Positions 1-9,388 of a stretch of DNA of 64,000 nt are shown in pieces. How positions within the stretch are numbered: the first letter of the stretch is position 1; the number at the start of each line of letters is the position of its first letter. Both the position numbers and the translations under genes were made by a program. Below the pieces are notes generated by a model. It ran no database searches, was not told the origin of the DNA, and was given only the letters and a program-made list of their open reading frames with translations. This DNA comes from Sophora flavescens (Eukaryota; Streptophyta; Magnoliopsida; Fabales; Fabaceae), in NCBI GenBank assembly GCA_030762895.1, contig CM061065.1, forward strand, positions 76,335,676 through 76,399,675. Direction: 5' to 3'.

Positions 1-8
1 AAAGAACC

Positions 9-130
9 GACGTTAATAGTGTTATATTTAACGTCAGTTCTCAACTGACGTTAAAAGTGTAACTTTTAACGTCAACTGTATTTACGCCAGTCACTATTCT
101 GACGTAAAAAATCAATTTTAACTGACGTAA
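9..130. repeat. Cluster of palindromic ACGTCA/TGACGT motifs
   Basis: About seven short motifs (TGACGT, ACGTCA and variants) lie in alternating orientation. Two perfect small inverted repeats sit side by side: positions 31-51 (9-base arms, 3-base loop) and 50-70 (9-base arms, 3-base loop). Arrays like this are known in the subterminal regions of CACTA and other DNA transposons, so this may be the right end of an element that begins before the window. No terminal inverted repeat is visible, so the class is unproven. Confidence 0.4.
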
Positions 131-166
131 AAAGCACTTATTGCACCAGTTCTTGAATATCTTTGA

Positions 167-442
167 CTTAAATCTGATTCAAGGGTCTTGATAGATACTC
201 TCCATCAGGGATACACGACCAATCCTGCCATTCAATTTCTGGCTAAAGAAATTAAGTCTTTGTTGAATAATAAGGAATGAGAGGTTGTGAGTTCTCATAT
301 TCTAAGATCTGCCAACAGATGCGCAGACTCTTTGGCTCATAAGGGTCATCCAGAGACCTTTTCCATGTCTATTGTGGATAGGCCTTGGCCTTCTTTAGCT
401 TTACTCCTTCAAAATGATTCTAGGGAATTGTTTCCCATCTGA
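167..442 (+). pseudogene. LINE ORF2 C-terminus, RNase H-like domain fragment
   Basis: One frame (codon starts at positions equal to 2 modulo 3) reads about 90 residues ending at TGA 440-442. It carries the signature of the C-terminal RNase H-like (RVT_3) domain of plant L1-type LINEs: SDSRVLIDTL, then HILRSANRCADSLAHKGH. In-frame TGA at 278-280 sits where the family usually has Trp. An A-run near 470 fits a LINE 3' tail. Everything upstream (endonuclease, RT) is absent, so this is a 5'-truncated, dead insertion. It could instead be a fragment of a stand-alone RNase H-like gene, but the A-rich end favours a LINE. Confidence 0.7.
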
Positions 443-523
443 TAGTTTTGTTTTCTCCCTTTGTTATAAAAAAAAAGAAGTGCAACAGTAATTCTTTAAT
501 AGAATACTGCCATAATAATTCAA

Positions 524-907
524 GGCTAAATTACTCTTTTGATCCCCAAATTATTTTAAAATGTTCAATTTGGTCTTAAAGATTTTAAAATGTTCATTTT
601 GGTCCATTAATTCCTAAAACTTATTCAAATAGATCATTTCATCAAGTTGTTTAACGGCGACGTCAACTTGACTAAGGGACCAATGCAAAATGAACATTTA
701 AAAAACTTGAAGACCAAATTGAATATTTTAAAACAATTTGGGGACCAAAAAAATAATTTAGCCTATTAAATTTAATGTCACGTGGCATTAGGTAGGATGC
801 CGCCATTAGTCAACTTGACGGAATAACCTATTTGAATAAGTTTTATGAATTAAGGGACCAAAATGAACATTTTAAAACAATTTGGGGACCAAAAGAATAA
901 CTTAGCC
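524..907. mobile_element. Foldback MITE, Mutator-like, with 9-bp target duplication
   Basis: The ends are inverted copies of each other: the left begins GGCTAAATTACTCTTTTG and the right ends with its near-complement. The flanks 515-523 and 908-916 are the identical 9-mer ATAATTCAA, the target-site size typical of Mutator-like elements. There is no coding capacity. A second right-type arm ends at 763, so 524-763 is by itself a foldable unit, and 764-907 repeats the distal right arm. The structure therefore looks composite, either nested or with a duplicated end. Its autonomous partner is not in the window. Confidence 0.82.
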
Positions 908-916
908 ATAATTCAA

Positions 917-991
917 CCAATAATTTGAAAATGAAAGACCAAACACTGTTAAAAGGTTAAGTATATTCATGTAAGATTTTCGACCCATGTA

Positions 992-1041
<50 letters not shown>

Positions 1042-1607
1042 ATTAAAAATTAAATATTTTATAACTCTACATTGAAAAAAATATTTTAAGCATATGATCA
1101 ATAAATTTTTAAAAATAAATTATATAGGTGGACATATAAATGCAATAACCAAAAAAGAAAAGAAACTTTATTATTTTTTGGGTGTACAAAATTTTAGCAA
1201 TACCACATATTAGTTATCATAGAATGCACCTAAAATGAATTGCTCTTATCAAGCTAAAATTCTACTATAAAGATGTTTTCAAAAGTAAAATAACAAAAAA
1301 AATTAAAAAGTATGAGTTCTAAATTTCTAAATATACCCTCATCATATCAACCATGAGAGTCTCCATGTTTAATTTTTTCAGCACATTTAAATAATTAAAT
1401 TAATTTTTGAAATTATTTTTAAACAAAAAAGAACCTCATTAAAACCTTATGATGCAAAACCCTCCTTAGAAATAAAAATATCAAAAAGGAAATGGGTTTT
1501 GACCTAATGTCCCTCTATTGCTTTTCTGTATTTCTTTTCTTTTCTTATTAATGACTTTTAAGGATACTCTTTTTGAAATTCACTATTAAAGCTATCCCAA
1601 CTAAAAG
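917..1607. other. AT-rich DNA without recognisable genes
   Basis: Very AT-rich, with an (AT)n tract at about 993-1040. I see no coding signature, terminal repeat or RNA gene. Confidence 0.6.
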
Positions 1608-1872
1608 TTCCATCCTTTCCATTATGTCTTTATTATTCAAAATTTTTGAATACACCAAAACAACATTCTAATTCAATACCTCAATCTTTTTACATTCAAT
1701 TTCACGTCAATAAAAACGTTATATTATAAAAACTTATATATATATATATATATTCCATCCTTTCCATTACGTCTTTATTATTCAAAATTTTTGAATGCAT
1801 CAAAACAACATTCTAATTCAATACCTCAATCTTTTTACTTTCAACTGCACGTCATTAAAAACGTTATATTAT
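1608..1872. repeat. 120-bp direct duplication around an (AT) tract
   Basis: Positions 1608-1727 and 1753-1872 are near-identical direct copies at an offset of 145 bases, separated by a short (TA)n stretch. Only a few substitutions separate them by eye. No protein is encoded. Replication slippage or unequal exchange across the AT tract is a simple explanation. Confidence 0.85.
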
Positions 1873-1882
1873 TTGCTAAGTT

Positions 1883-1888
<6 letters not shown>

Positions 1889-1936
<48 letters not shown>
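1889..1936. repeat. (AT)n microsatellite
   Basis: An uninterrupted AT dinucleotide array lies about 60 bases from the left edge of the copia element at 1994. A reading frame through it gives only a Tyr-Ile repeat and is not a gene. Confidence 0.95.
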
Positions 1937-1941
<5 letters not shown>

Positions 1942-1993
1942 CAGGTATGAGAGATCATTCTGTTACACCTCAACCTGATTATAGAGTTGAAAC

Positions 1994-2587
1994 TGTTAAA
2001 ACTTAAATTATTTGTGCCAATTGACATGTTTCTAATTCCTTAAACATTGTGTAGACAAAGTCAATATTAACAAGAAACATGTTCTTCATCAAGCACAAAT
2101 CCAAAACCAATAATCTCATGCCAATTCAAGATGACTAATGAATGCGGAAGCGTACCCGGAGGATCCATGAAGTCTTGATGGAAATGATGATGTTCTTGAT
2201 AGAGTAGTGATCTTCCAATTGTAGATTCTCCTTAGCCTTAGTTCCTCCTCTAATGGGATGAAGAGAATTGAAATTCTTTGTATGTCTACAATTGGGGACC
2301 ATAACCCTTTATTTATAAGAATTGCATGCCCTTTCATGAAGAGTGATGTCCCTTCGAATTCAAACTCTTTCATGAAGAGTCATGACTATCCACACATTTC
2401 TTATTTCTAATTTTGCCCATCATAAAAATAGAAATAAGACCTTATGGTATCTACACAATAATTTTCATAACAATTATGTCCATAGCCATAAACCTTACTT
2501 GAATTAGATCACTTTAATTTGACTAATTAAAAAATAATGGCCCTAACACATTTAAACATTACAAGTGTGACCCAAAAATTTCTAACA
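1994..2587 (-). repeat. 3' LTR of the copia element
   Basis: 594 bp, same length as its partner 6454 bases to the right. On the minus strand it begins TGTTAGAAATTTTTGGG. A TATA-type box (TATAAATA, minus strand) lies at 2310-2317. A small minus-strand frame inside it (2116-2373) also occurs in the partner LTR and is probably not a gene. Confidence 0.95.
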
Positions 2588-2598
2588 ATCTCCCACTG
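2588..2598 (-). other. Polypurine tract of the copia element
   Basis: On the minus strand the bases immediately before the 3' LTR read GTGGGAGATT, the standard plus-strand primer of copia elements. Positions 2599-3009 are 3' untranslated sequence with nothing else visible. Confidence 0.8.
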
Positions 2599-3009
2599 GT
2601 CACATATGTATGCTTATAAATGTGTTATACTTTATGAGCTCCAAATTTGCCATTATAAACCTTGGACATATCCCTATCCTGTCCATTAGTTATATCAATA
2701 TATAGAACCAAAGCGGCTTTCGTTATATCAATCATAACTAAATCCATAAATGATCACTAATATTAACACAACCAAATGACATAGATTAATCATGAAATGT
2801 GCAGCATGAAAATCACATGAAGGTGATCTGTACATGTCGATTTTCAACTGGTCCTACTTTACTTTAGTGAGATCATTAAAGACATTATCGTACAAAGTGT
2901 AATAAACTAAATACCAAAATTTATTTCGATCGTAACAAGATCCAAATATAATAGTATGCATACATAATTTTAAATATAGAACATGAATTACATCAATGAC
3001 TAACTCCCA

Positions 3010-3700
3010 CTAAACCAAAGAATCCTCAAACTGTATGACACCCATGTGAGAAGTGTGCTCATGAAAGACCTTGGGTGGAAGACCCTTTGTTAGAGGGTCT
3101 GCTATCATGGAGTTTGTCCCTAAGTGTTCTATGGAAATCTGTCCACTCTTTACTCTCTCCTTGACAACTAGGAACTTGATGTCGATGTGTTTCGACTTTG
3201 TCGAGCTCCTATTGTTATTGGAGTATAAGACGGCTGATTTGTTGTCACAGTATAACTTAAGTGGTCTTTCAATCCCTTCCAAAATTCGCAGTCCAGTGAC
3301 AAAATTCCTCAGCCAAATCCCATGATTTGATGCCTCATAACATGCTACAAACTCTGCTGCCATGGTGGATGAAGCAATAAGCGTTTGCTTGGCACTGCGC
3401 CAAGAAACTGCACCACCAGCCAACAGATAGATATAGCCCGAAGTGGATCTTCTACTATCTTGGCATCCGGCAAAATCGGAGTCAGAATACCCAATGATCT
3501 CCAAAGAGTCTGATCTCCTATATGTGAGCATATGATCTTTTGTTCTCTTCAAATACCTCATAACTCTTTTTGGTCGCTTTCCAATGATCCATTCCTGGAT
3601 TGCTTAAGTATCCGCCTAAAACTCCAACAATGTACGCTATGTCCTGGACGCTGTACAAACCTGGGCATACATTAGACTCCCTACAACCGATGCATAGGGA
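3010..3700 (-). pseudogene. Copia RNase H domain
   Basis: The C-terminal part of the polyprotein. The frame 3010-3561 (183 codons) contains YSDSDFAGCQDSRRSTSGY, the acidic residue in TMAAEFVACYEA, and CDNKSAV, the usual catalytic acidic positions of copia RNase H, then SKHIDIKFLVVKERV and a natural stop. RNase H removes the RNA strand of the RNA-DNA hybrid during reverse transcription. The join to RT is broken: the linking stretch (about 3560-3700) lies in a second frame, so two single-base-type shifts separate this domain from RT. Confidence 0.9.
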
Positions 3701-4697
3701 ATCTTCGCATCTCCCGAATCTCAATATTTGCTTTTGGGCATTGATTGAGACTAAATTTGTCTCCCTTAGCGACCGGGGTATCACCTGGTTTGCAGTCCTG
3801 CATGCCAAATCTTTTGAGCACCTTATCGATATAGATGCTTTGTGATAATCCTAGAATACCTCGAGATCGATCTCGATGTATCTGGATCCCTAACACAAAG
3901 GAGGCGTCACCAAGATCTTTCATCTCGAAATTTCTTGATAGAAATCTCTTGGTTTCGTGCAACATGCCTATATTGTTAGTGGCAAGCAGTATGTCATCAA
4001 CATACAATACCAGGAAAATATACTTGCTCCCACTGAATTTGTGATACACACAATCGTCAACCGCATTCATCTCAAAACCAAATGAGAGAACTACCTGATG
4101 AAACTTGTGGTACCACTAACGAGACGCCTGTTTTAGTCCATAGATGGATTTTGTCAATTTGCAAACCATTTTCTTTGGGTCTCCCGACACAAAGTTTTCT
4201 GGTTGCACCATATAGATTGTTTCATCAATGTTGCCATTGAGAAACGCCGTCTTAACATCCATCTGATGAAGCTCCAAATCATAATGTGCAATAAGAGCCA
4301 TGATTGTCCTAAAAGAGTCCTTCGATGAAACCGGAGAGAAGGTCTCTTTAAAGTCAATCCTTTCCTTTTGAGTATAGCCCTTGGCTACAAGACGAGCCTT
4401 ATACCTTTCCACATTACCTTTGGAATCCCTTTTGGTCTTAAATATCCATTTGCAACCAATGGGTTTCGCACCTTCTGGTAATGGGACAAGTTCCCAAACC
4501 TTATTGTCTTGCATGGACTTATACTCTTCAATCATTGCTTCAATCCATTTTTCCGAGTTGGAATCTTGCATGGCTTCACGGAAATTGATTGGATCATTTT
4601 CCATCATACCATCATTTTCCTCATGTTCTTGGAGAAATACTATGTAATCATCCGGAATAGCATTTCTTCTTTCTCTAGTGGATCGTCGCAACGGCAC
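3681..4697 (-). pseudogene. Copia reverse transcriptase domain
   Basis: Two blocks in one frame are split by TAG at 4116-4118. The N-terminal block has the copia RT landmarks KPIGCKWIFKTK, YKARLVAKGYTQ, MDVKTAFLNG and SIYGLKQASR. The C-terminal block has the active-site motif LYVDDILLA intact. The interrupting stop falls right after LKQASR, where Gln is usual, consistent with CAG to TAG. The reading frame is lost near 3700. RT would copy element RNA into cDNA in the cytoplasmic particle. Confidence 0.93.
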
Positions 4698-4700
4698 TGG

Positions 4701-7076
4701 TTATTGAAGCACTGGTTCTTGAGGATCTTGAGTTTGTTCTTCTGGGACAACTAATTCATCTTGAATGGGAGTTTGAACAACAATGTCTTGGAGAGGTTCC
4801 GTACTTGCTTCATCAGAAGCAACTGTATGAACCGGTCCTGGAATTGAAACTGATTCTTCCTCAAAGACAAAGTCTCTAACCTTATTTCTCCGGCCAAACT
4901 CAATATCCTCAAAGAACGTGGCAGTTCCCGTCTCAAAAATTGTCTTTAATTTGGGATCGTAAAATTTATAGCCCCTGGATCGTTCAGAATAGCCAATAAA
5001 GTAGTTGCTCACTGTTCGGGGATCCAATTTCCTTTCATTTGGCCTATAAGGCCTTGCCTCAGCTGGACATCCCCATACATGAAGGTGATTTAGACTAGGC
5101 TTTCTACCTGTCCAAAGCTCATAAGGTGTTTTGGTAGCTGCCTTAGTTGGCACTCTGTTCAAAATGTAAGCTGCAGTCTTCAATGCCTCTCCCCAGAGTG
5201 ACTCCGGTAAAGTAGAATGACATAGCATACTCCTTACCATATCCTTAAGAGTCCGGTTTCGTCTTTCAGCTACACCATTCATGCTAGGTGACCCCGGCAT
5301 GGTGTACTGTGGGACGATCCCACATTCCTGAAGGTATTTGGCAAATGGTCCCGGACGTTGTTCACCTGAACCATCATACCTACCGTAATATTCACCTCCA
5401 CGGTCAGATTTGACACTCTTAATTCTTTTATCGAGTTGATTTTCAACTTCAGCCTTAAATGATTTGAACACGTCCAAAGATTGAGACTTTTCATGTATAA
5501 GAAATAGGTACGCATATCTGGAATAATCGTCTATGAATGATATAAAGTATTGTTGACCATTCCAAGATGGTGTTGGAAATGGCCCACAAATGTCCGTATG
5601 TATCAATTCTAAGACATCTGTAGCTCTATATGCTCCCAATTTCTTTTGTTTGGTCTGTTTGCCCTTAATACACTCAACACAGACATTAAAGTCTGTAAAG
5701 TCAATGGAATCAAGGATCCCATTTGACACAAGTCGTTCAACTCTATTTCTAGAGATGTGACCTAGACGCTTGTGCCACAACGCTCCTGAATTTACATTGT
5801 CAACTTTGCGCTTAGTACCACGTGATTCCACATTCAAGTTTTCATGATAGGAAGCAATAGTGTCAAGCAAATATAGATTGTCATACGCCATAAGAGTACC
5901 AGTTCCAACAACATTTGAATTAATAGATAAACTGAATTGATTGTTTCCAAATGAACAATGATAACCAAATTTGTCCAAACAAGAAACAGAAACTAAATTC
6001 CGTCTAAAGGACGGTACAACAAAAGTATCCATTAAATCCAAATAATAACCAGTACTTAATAACAACCTAAAATGCCCTATTTCCTTTACTTCTACCGACT
6101 TGCCATCTCCCACATAAATGCATCTTTCAGCATCAGTTGGCCTTCGGTAACTCGGGCAACCCTGCATTGAAACACTGATGTTAGTAGTAGCCCCAGAATC
6201 TAACCACCAAGTGTTTCTAGGTACTGAAGCTAAATTTACCTCAGAACAGACCAAAGTAAGGAACATACCTTTCTTTTCACGCCAGGCATGATACTTGGTA
6301 CATTCCTTCTTGACATGTCCAGTCATGCCACAAAAGAAGCAACCGTTGTCACCCTTATTTTGCTTCTTTTGTGTTGGACCCTTAGCAGCTTCATTCTTAG
6401 TATCCTTATGTTTCCTCTTTTTGCCCTTGTCTTTAGAGGTGCTTGCTAGGTGAGCACTTTCTGTCCTTTCTTGCTTCATCCTCTCTTCCTCTTGCACACA
6501 ATATGAAATGAGCTCGTTAAGAGACCATTTCTCCTTCTGACAGTTATAACTGATCTTAAATTGACTGAATTGTGCAGGAAGAGATATTAGCACCAAATGT
6601 GCGAGTAAGTCATCTGATAACTCGAGCTTTAGAGCCTTAAGCTTGGAAGCAATATTAGACATTTCCATTATGTACTCCCTTACATTTCCTTTACCCTTAT
6701 ACTTCATAGAAATCAATCTTTGAAGGAGTGTGCTTGTTTCTGCCTTATCACTTTTGGCAAAGCGTTTCTCAATTTCGGCAAGGAATTCTATGGCACTTGT
6801 TATCTTTTCAGATATAGCACCCCTAAATGCCTCCGGAATGCCGCGCTTAATGATCATGAGACTCATACGATTGGAGCGTTCCCACTTATCATAAGTTTTC
6901 CTCTCTTCAGAGGTACTGGAGTCCGTAAGAGAAGAGGGTTGCTCCATCCTTAGTGCAAGGTCAAGATCCATGCAGCAGCCCAGAACAATTAAAATGTTCT
7001 CTTTCCAGTCCTTAAAGTTGGTACCATTAAGGACCGGAACCGAATTAATGTTAGCAGATATAGTAGCAATATTAGC
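4701..7076 (-). pseudogene. Copia gag, protease and integrase
   Basis: A 756-codon open frame begins at ATG 6971, and similarity to copia gag continues upstream in frame to about 7076 without an ATG, so the true N-terminus is longer or starts at a lost codon. Domains counted from that ATG: UBN2-type gag (1-200), CCHC zinc knuckle 211-224 (CFFCGMTGHVKKEC), protease active site at D257 (WLDSGA), integrase zinc-binding residues H400, H405, C431 and C434, and integrase core with acidic residues near D460, D523 and E569. The frame ends at TAA 4701-4703, and RT resumes in the same frame, so this is one premature stop in a gag-pol polyprotein. Confidence 0.93.
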
Positions 7077-7079
7077 TGG

Positions 7080-8432
7080 AAAGAGAACAAAACAAACAAC
7101 ATAAATATACTCACATCATAATTTAAATTCAAACATAAACAAATTCAAATAATGGCATAACTCATCCCAAGATACCTAGTGCAACATCAATATCAAGTCT
7201 TTGGACAGTAATATTAATTGCTAGTGGTACTCTTGTTGTAATGATCAAACATTGATAATAATGCATGTTAAATAATAAACCCCCTCTTTGGATTGATTTA
7301 TCATTCACATGTACAACCTTATAAATATCACATGTTTACCATCACAGGGGTGTATGTAATCCGGCCAAATATTAATCTTCCTTTGGGCCGATTAATACTC
7401 GCATGGATATACATACAAACTAACATTCAACATTTCTCATGAGTAATCTACATAAGAGAGGTCACTTTGGCGACTTCTTGTTTCAATTTGCTCATTTAAA
7501 ATGTTAAACAGATATGATCCAATTTGAATTTGTACTTAATGCCTTTAAGTAAATTTTTTTTTTGAACAACAAACAGCACGATTAGAGAAGTAGCTTAATG
7601 GTATGTGCGTTTCCCTCCGTATTGTCCATCTCAGGTTCGTTCATCTCTTGAAACGTTGCAACCTTTCAATTCAATTATTTCAGAAAATGGACATTAAAAA
7701 CAAAATGCCCGAGAATGGAGAATCGTACCCCAACCGTATGGAAGCGACATATCCCCCCGAAACCGCTGGTCGATCTAGGATACATCTCTAGTGTAGCCAA
7801 CGAACTTTAATAAACTTAAATTTAAACTTCCATGTTCCACACCGAAACATCAAATTGATAAATTATTCAATTTGAGCAACATTTGGAAATGGGAGTCTTC
7901 CAAATGGTGCAAAGCACCCTTATGTGTTCTTCCAAACGATGCAATTACACCTTTCCAGATTGCCAAATATTCATGAAATGAATGTATGCTTGATAATATC
8001 CCATGTAATACATTAAGTTGGTAACTACCATTACCACGTGAGCATCATGTCATGGAAGATTAAGGCGGATGGAGAACGTAGCATCAAGAAGGAAGAAAAA
8101 GCCCAAAAAAAATGATCCAAAATTATACTACAATCAATAGTAGAATAGAAACCTAGACCAAAATATCATAATTTGAACTTTTCATATAACACAACAAATA
8201 AAGATGTTGCCCGGTTATATCCTTCATACTTTTACGTTTAGAGAAAATGGCCGTAAACAACATTTAACATGCAACTCTAGCACAGGGACATGTGCTTAAA
8301 CTAATACCATAATCATAAAGGAAGAATTCATCATGAAAGATCATGTCCAAAAACTTCATAAAAATTTGAAAACTCCATTAATCAAATTGTAAACTTAAAA
8401 TTCCTTAAATCATACATGAATTTAACATGGGT
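7080..8432 (-). other. Untranslated leader of the copia element
   Basis: About 1.35 kb between the primer binding site and gag, AT-rich, without a convincing frame. A tRNA-like patch lies inside it (separate entry). Unusually long for a copia leader, which suggests added sequence. Confidence 0.6.
7585..7662 (+). mobile_element. Possible tRNA-derived SINE head
   Basis: A pol III box A-like string (TAGCTTAATGG, from about 7590) and a box B-like string (GGTTCGTTC, 7634-7642) are spaced as in a tRNA-derived promoter. The stretch between could hold an anticodon-like arm. I cannot define the 3' end or a target duplication, and box B departs from consensus, so a SINE head or a decayed tRNA-like sequence are both possible. 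Confidence 0.35.
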
Positions 8433-8445
8433 GGCTCTGATACCA
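8433..8445 (-). other. Primer binding site, initiator-Met type
   Basis: The minus strand reads TGGTATCAGAGCC two bases inside the 5' LTR. This is the classic plant site complementary to the 3' end of initiator tRNA-Met, where minus-strand cDNA synthesis starts. Confidence 0.93.
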
Positions 8446-8447
8446 CT

Positions 8448-9041
8448 TGTTAGAACTTAAATTATTTGTGCCTATTGACATGTTTCTAATTCCTTAAACA
8501 TCATGTAGACAAAGTCAATATTAACAAGAAACATGTTCTTCATCAAGCACAAATCCAAAACCAATAATCTCATGTCAATTCAAGATGACTAATGAATGCG
8601 GAAGCGTACCCGGAGGATCCATGAAGTCTTGATGGAAATGATGATGTTGTTGATAGAGTAGTGATCTTCCAATTGTAGATTCTCCTTAGCCTTAGTTCCT
8701 CCTCTAATGGGATGAAGAGAATTGAAATTCTTTGTATGTCTACAATTGGGGACCATAACCCTTTATTTATAAGAATTGCATGCCCTTTCATGAAGAGTGA
8801 TGTCCCTTCGAATTCAAACTCTTTCATGAAGAGTCATGACTATCCACACATTTCTTATTTCTAATTTTGCCCATCATAAAAATAGAAATAAGACTTTATG
8901 GTATCTACACAATAATTTTCATAACAATTATGTCCATAGCCATAAACCTTACTTGAATTAGATCACTTTAATTTGACAAATTAAAAAATAATGGCCCTAA
9001 CACATTTAAACATTACAAGTGTGACCCAAAAATTTCTAACA
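8448..9041 (-). repeat. 5' LTR of the copia element
   Basis: 594 bp, almost identical to 1994-2587. It adjoins the primer binding site, so it is the 5' copy and holds the promoter used for the genomic transcript. Confidence 0.95.
8764..8771 (-). promoter_or_regulatory. Copia LTR TATA box
   Basis: TATAAATA on the minus strand in the 5' LTR, placed about 270 bases from its start. The copy in the other LTR is at 2310-2317. Transcription toward lower coordinates would give the genomic RNA. Confidence 0.65.
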
Positions 9042-9307
9042 AAAACACCTTAGAGTGTTCAACCTGCATTTCAGAGAGAGTCTCTAACTCCGTTTGAAAT
9101 AAATCAAAGTTTTGAAACCCCAAATCAAGTTTTTGTAATAAGAAAATTTTACATAGATCGACAGAAACTACAGAAAGAATTTTTGAAACCTGAATTTTCT
9201 GAAAAAAGAAAATGGTTTTTCTCAACATTTTCTCAGTCTGAAATAAGGCAATATAGGGAATCATATTTTGCTTATTTGGAAGAGGTAAAGGACGACACTG
9301 TTCCCTA

Positions 9308-9309
<2 letters not shown>
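9042..9309. other. Unclassified flank of the copia element
   Basis: No domain, terminal repeat or RNA recognised. Small frames on both strands look random. Confidence 0.5.

Positions 9310-9384
<75 letters not shown>
9310..9384. repeat. (AT)n microsatellite
   Basis: About 75 bases of uninterrupted AT. A 67-codon frame ending in Tyr-Ile repeats crosses it and is an artefact. Confidence 0.95.

Positions 9385-9388
<4 letters not shown>

Larger units (their letters stand above)
1994..9041 (-). mobile_element. Complete Ty1/copia LTR retrotransposon, decayed coding region
   Basis: Two 594-bp direct LTRs (1994-2587 and 8448-9041) start TG and end CA and differ at roughly eight positions by eye. Reading on the minus strand, the order is 5' LTR, initiator-Met primer binding site, long leader, gag, protease, integrase, RT, RNase H, polypurine tract, 3' LTR. 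Integrase before RT defines copia. Flanking 5-mers are GAAAC (1989-1993) and AAAAC (9042-9046), a target duplication with one mismatch. Low LTR divergence implies a fairly recent insertion. Two in-frame stops and two frame changes in pol mean it cannot now encode its own machinery, though its ends could be mobilised in trans. Confidence 0.95.

Noticed and set aside
1791..2006. 71-codon frame with a Tyr-Ile repeat
   Set aside because: It is produced by the (AT)n microsatellite and runs into the copia LTR. The same explanation applies to the frames at 9183-9386, 40307-40498, 47061-47273 and 61057-61292.
2116..2373. 85-codon frame repeated at 8570-8827
   Set aside because: Present twice only because it lies in the paired LTRs of one recent element. 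It spans the TATA region and has no known relatives, so conservation says nothing about coding.
7585..7662. Functional tRNA gene
   Set aside because: Box B departs from GGTTCGANTCC and I could not pair a convincing acceptor stem, so a SINE head or a decayed tRNA-like sequence is more likely.
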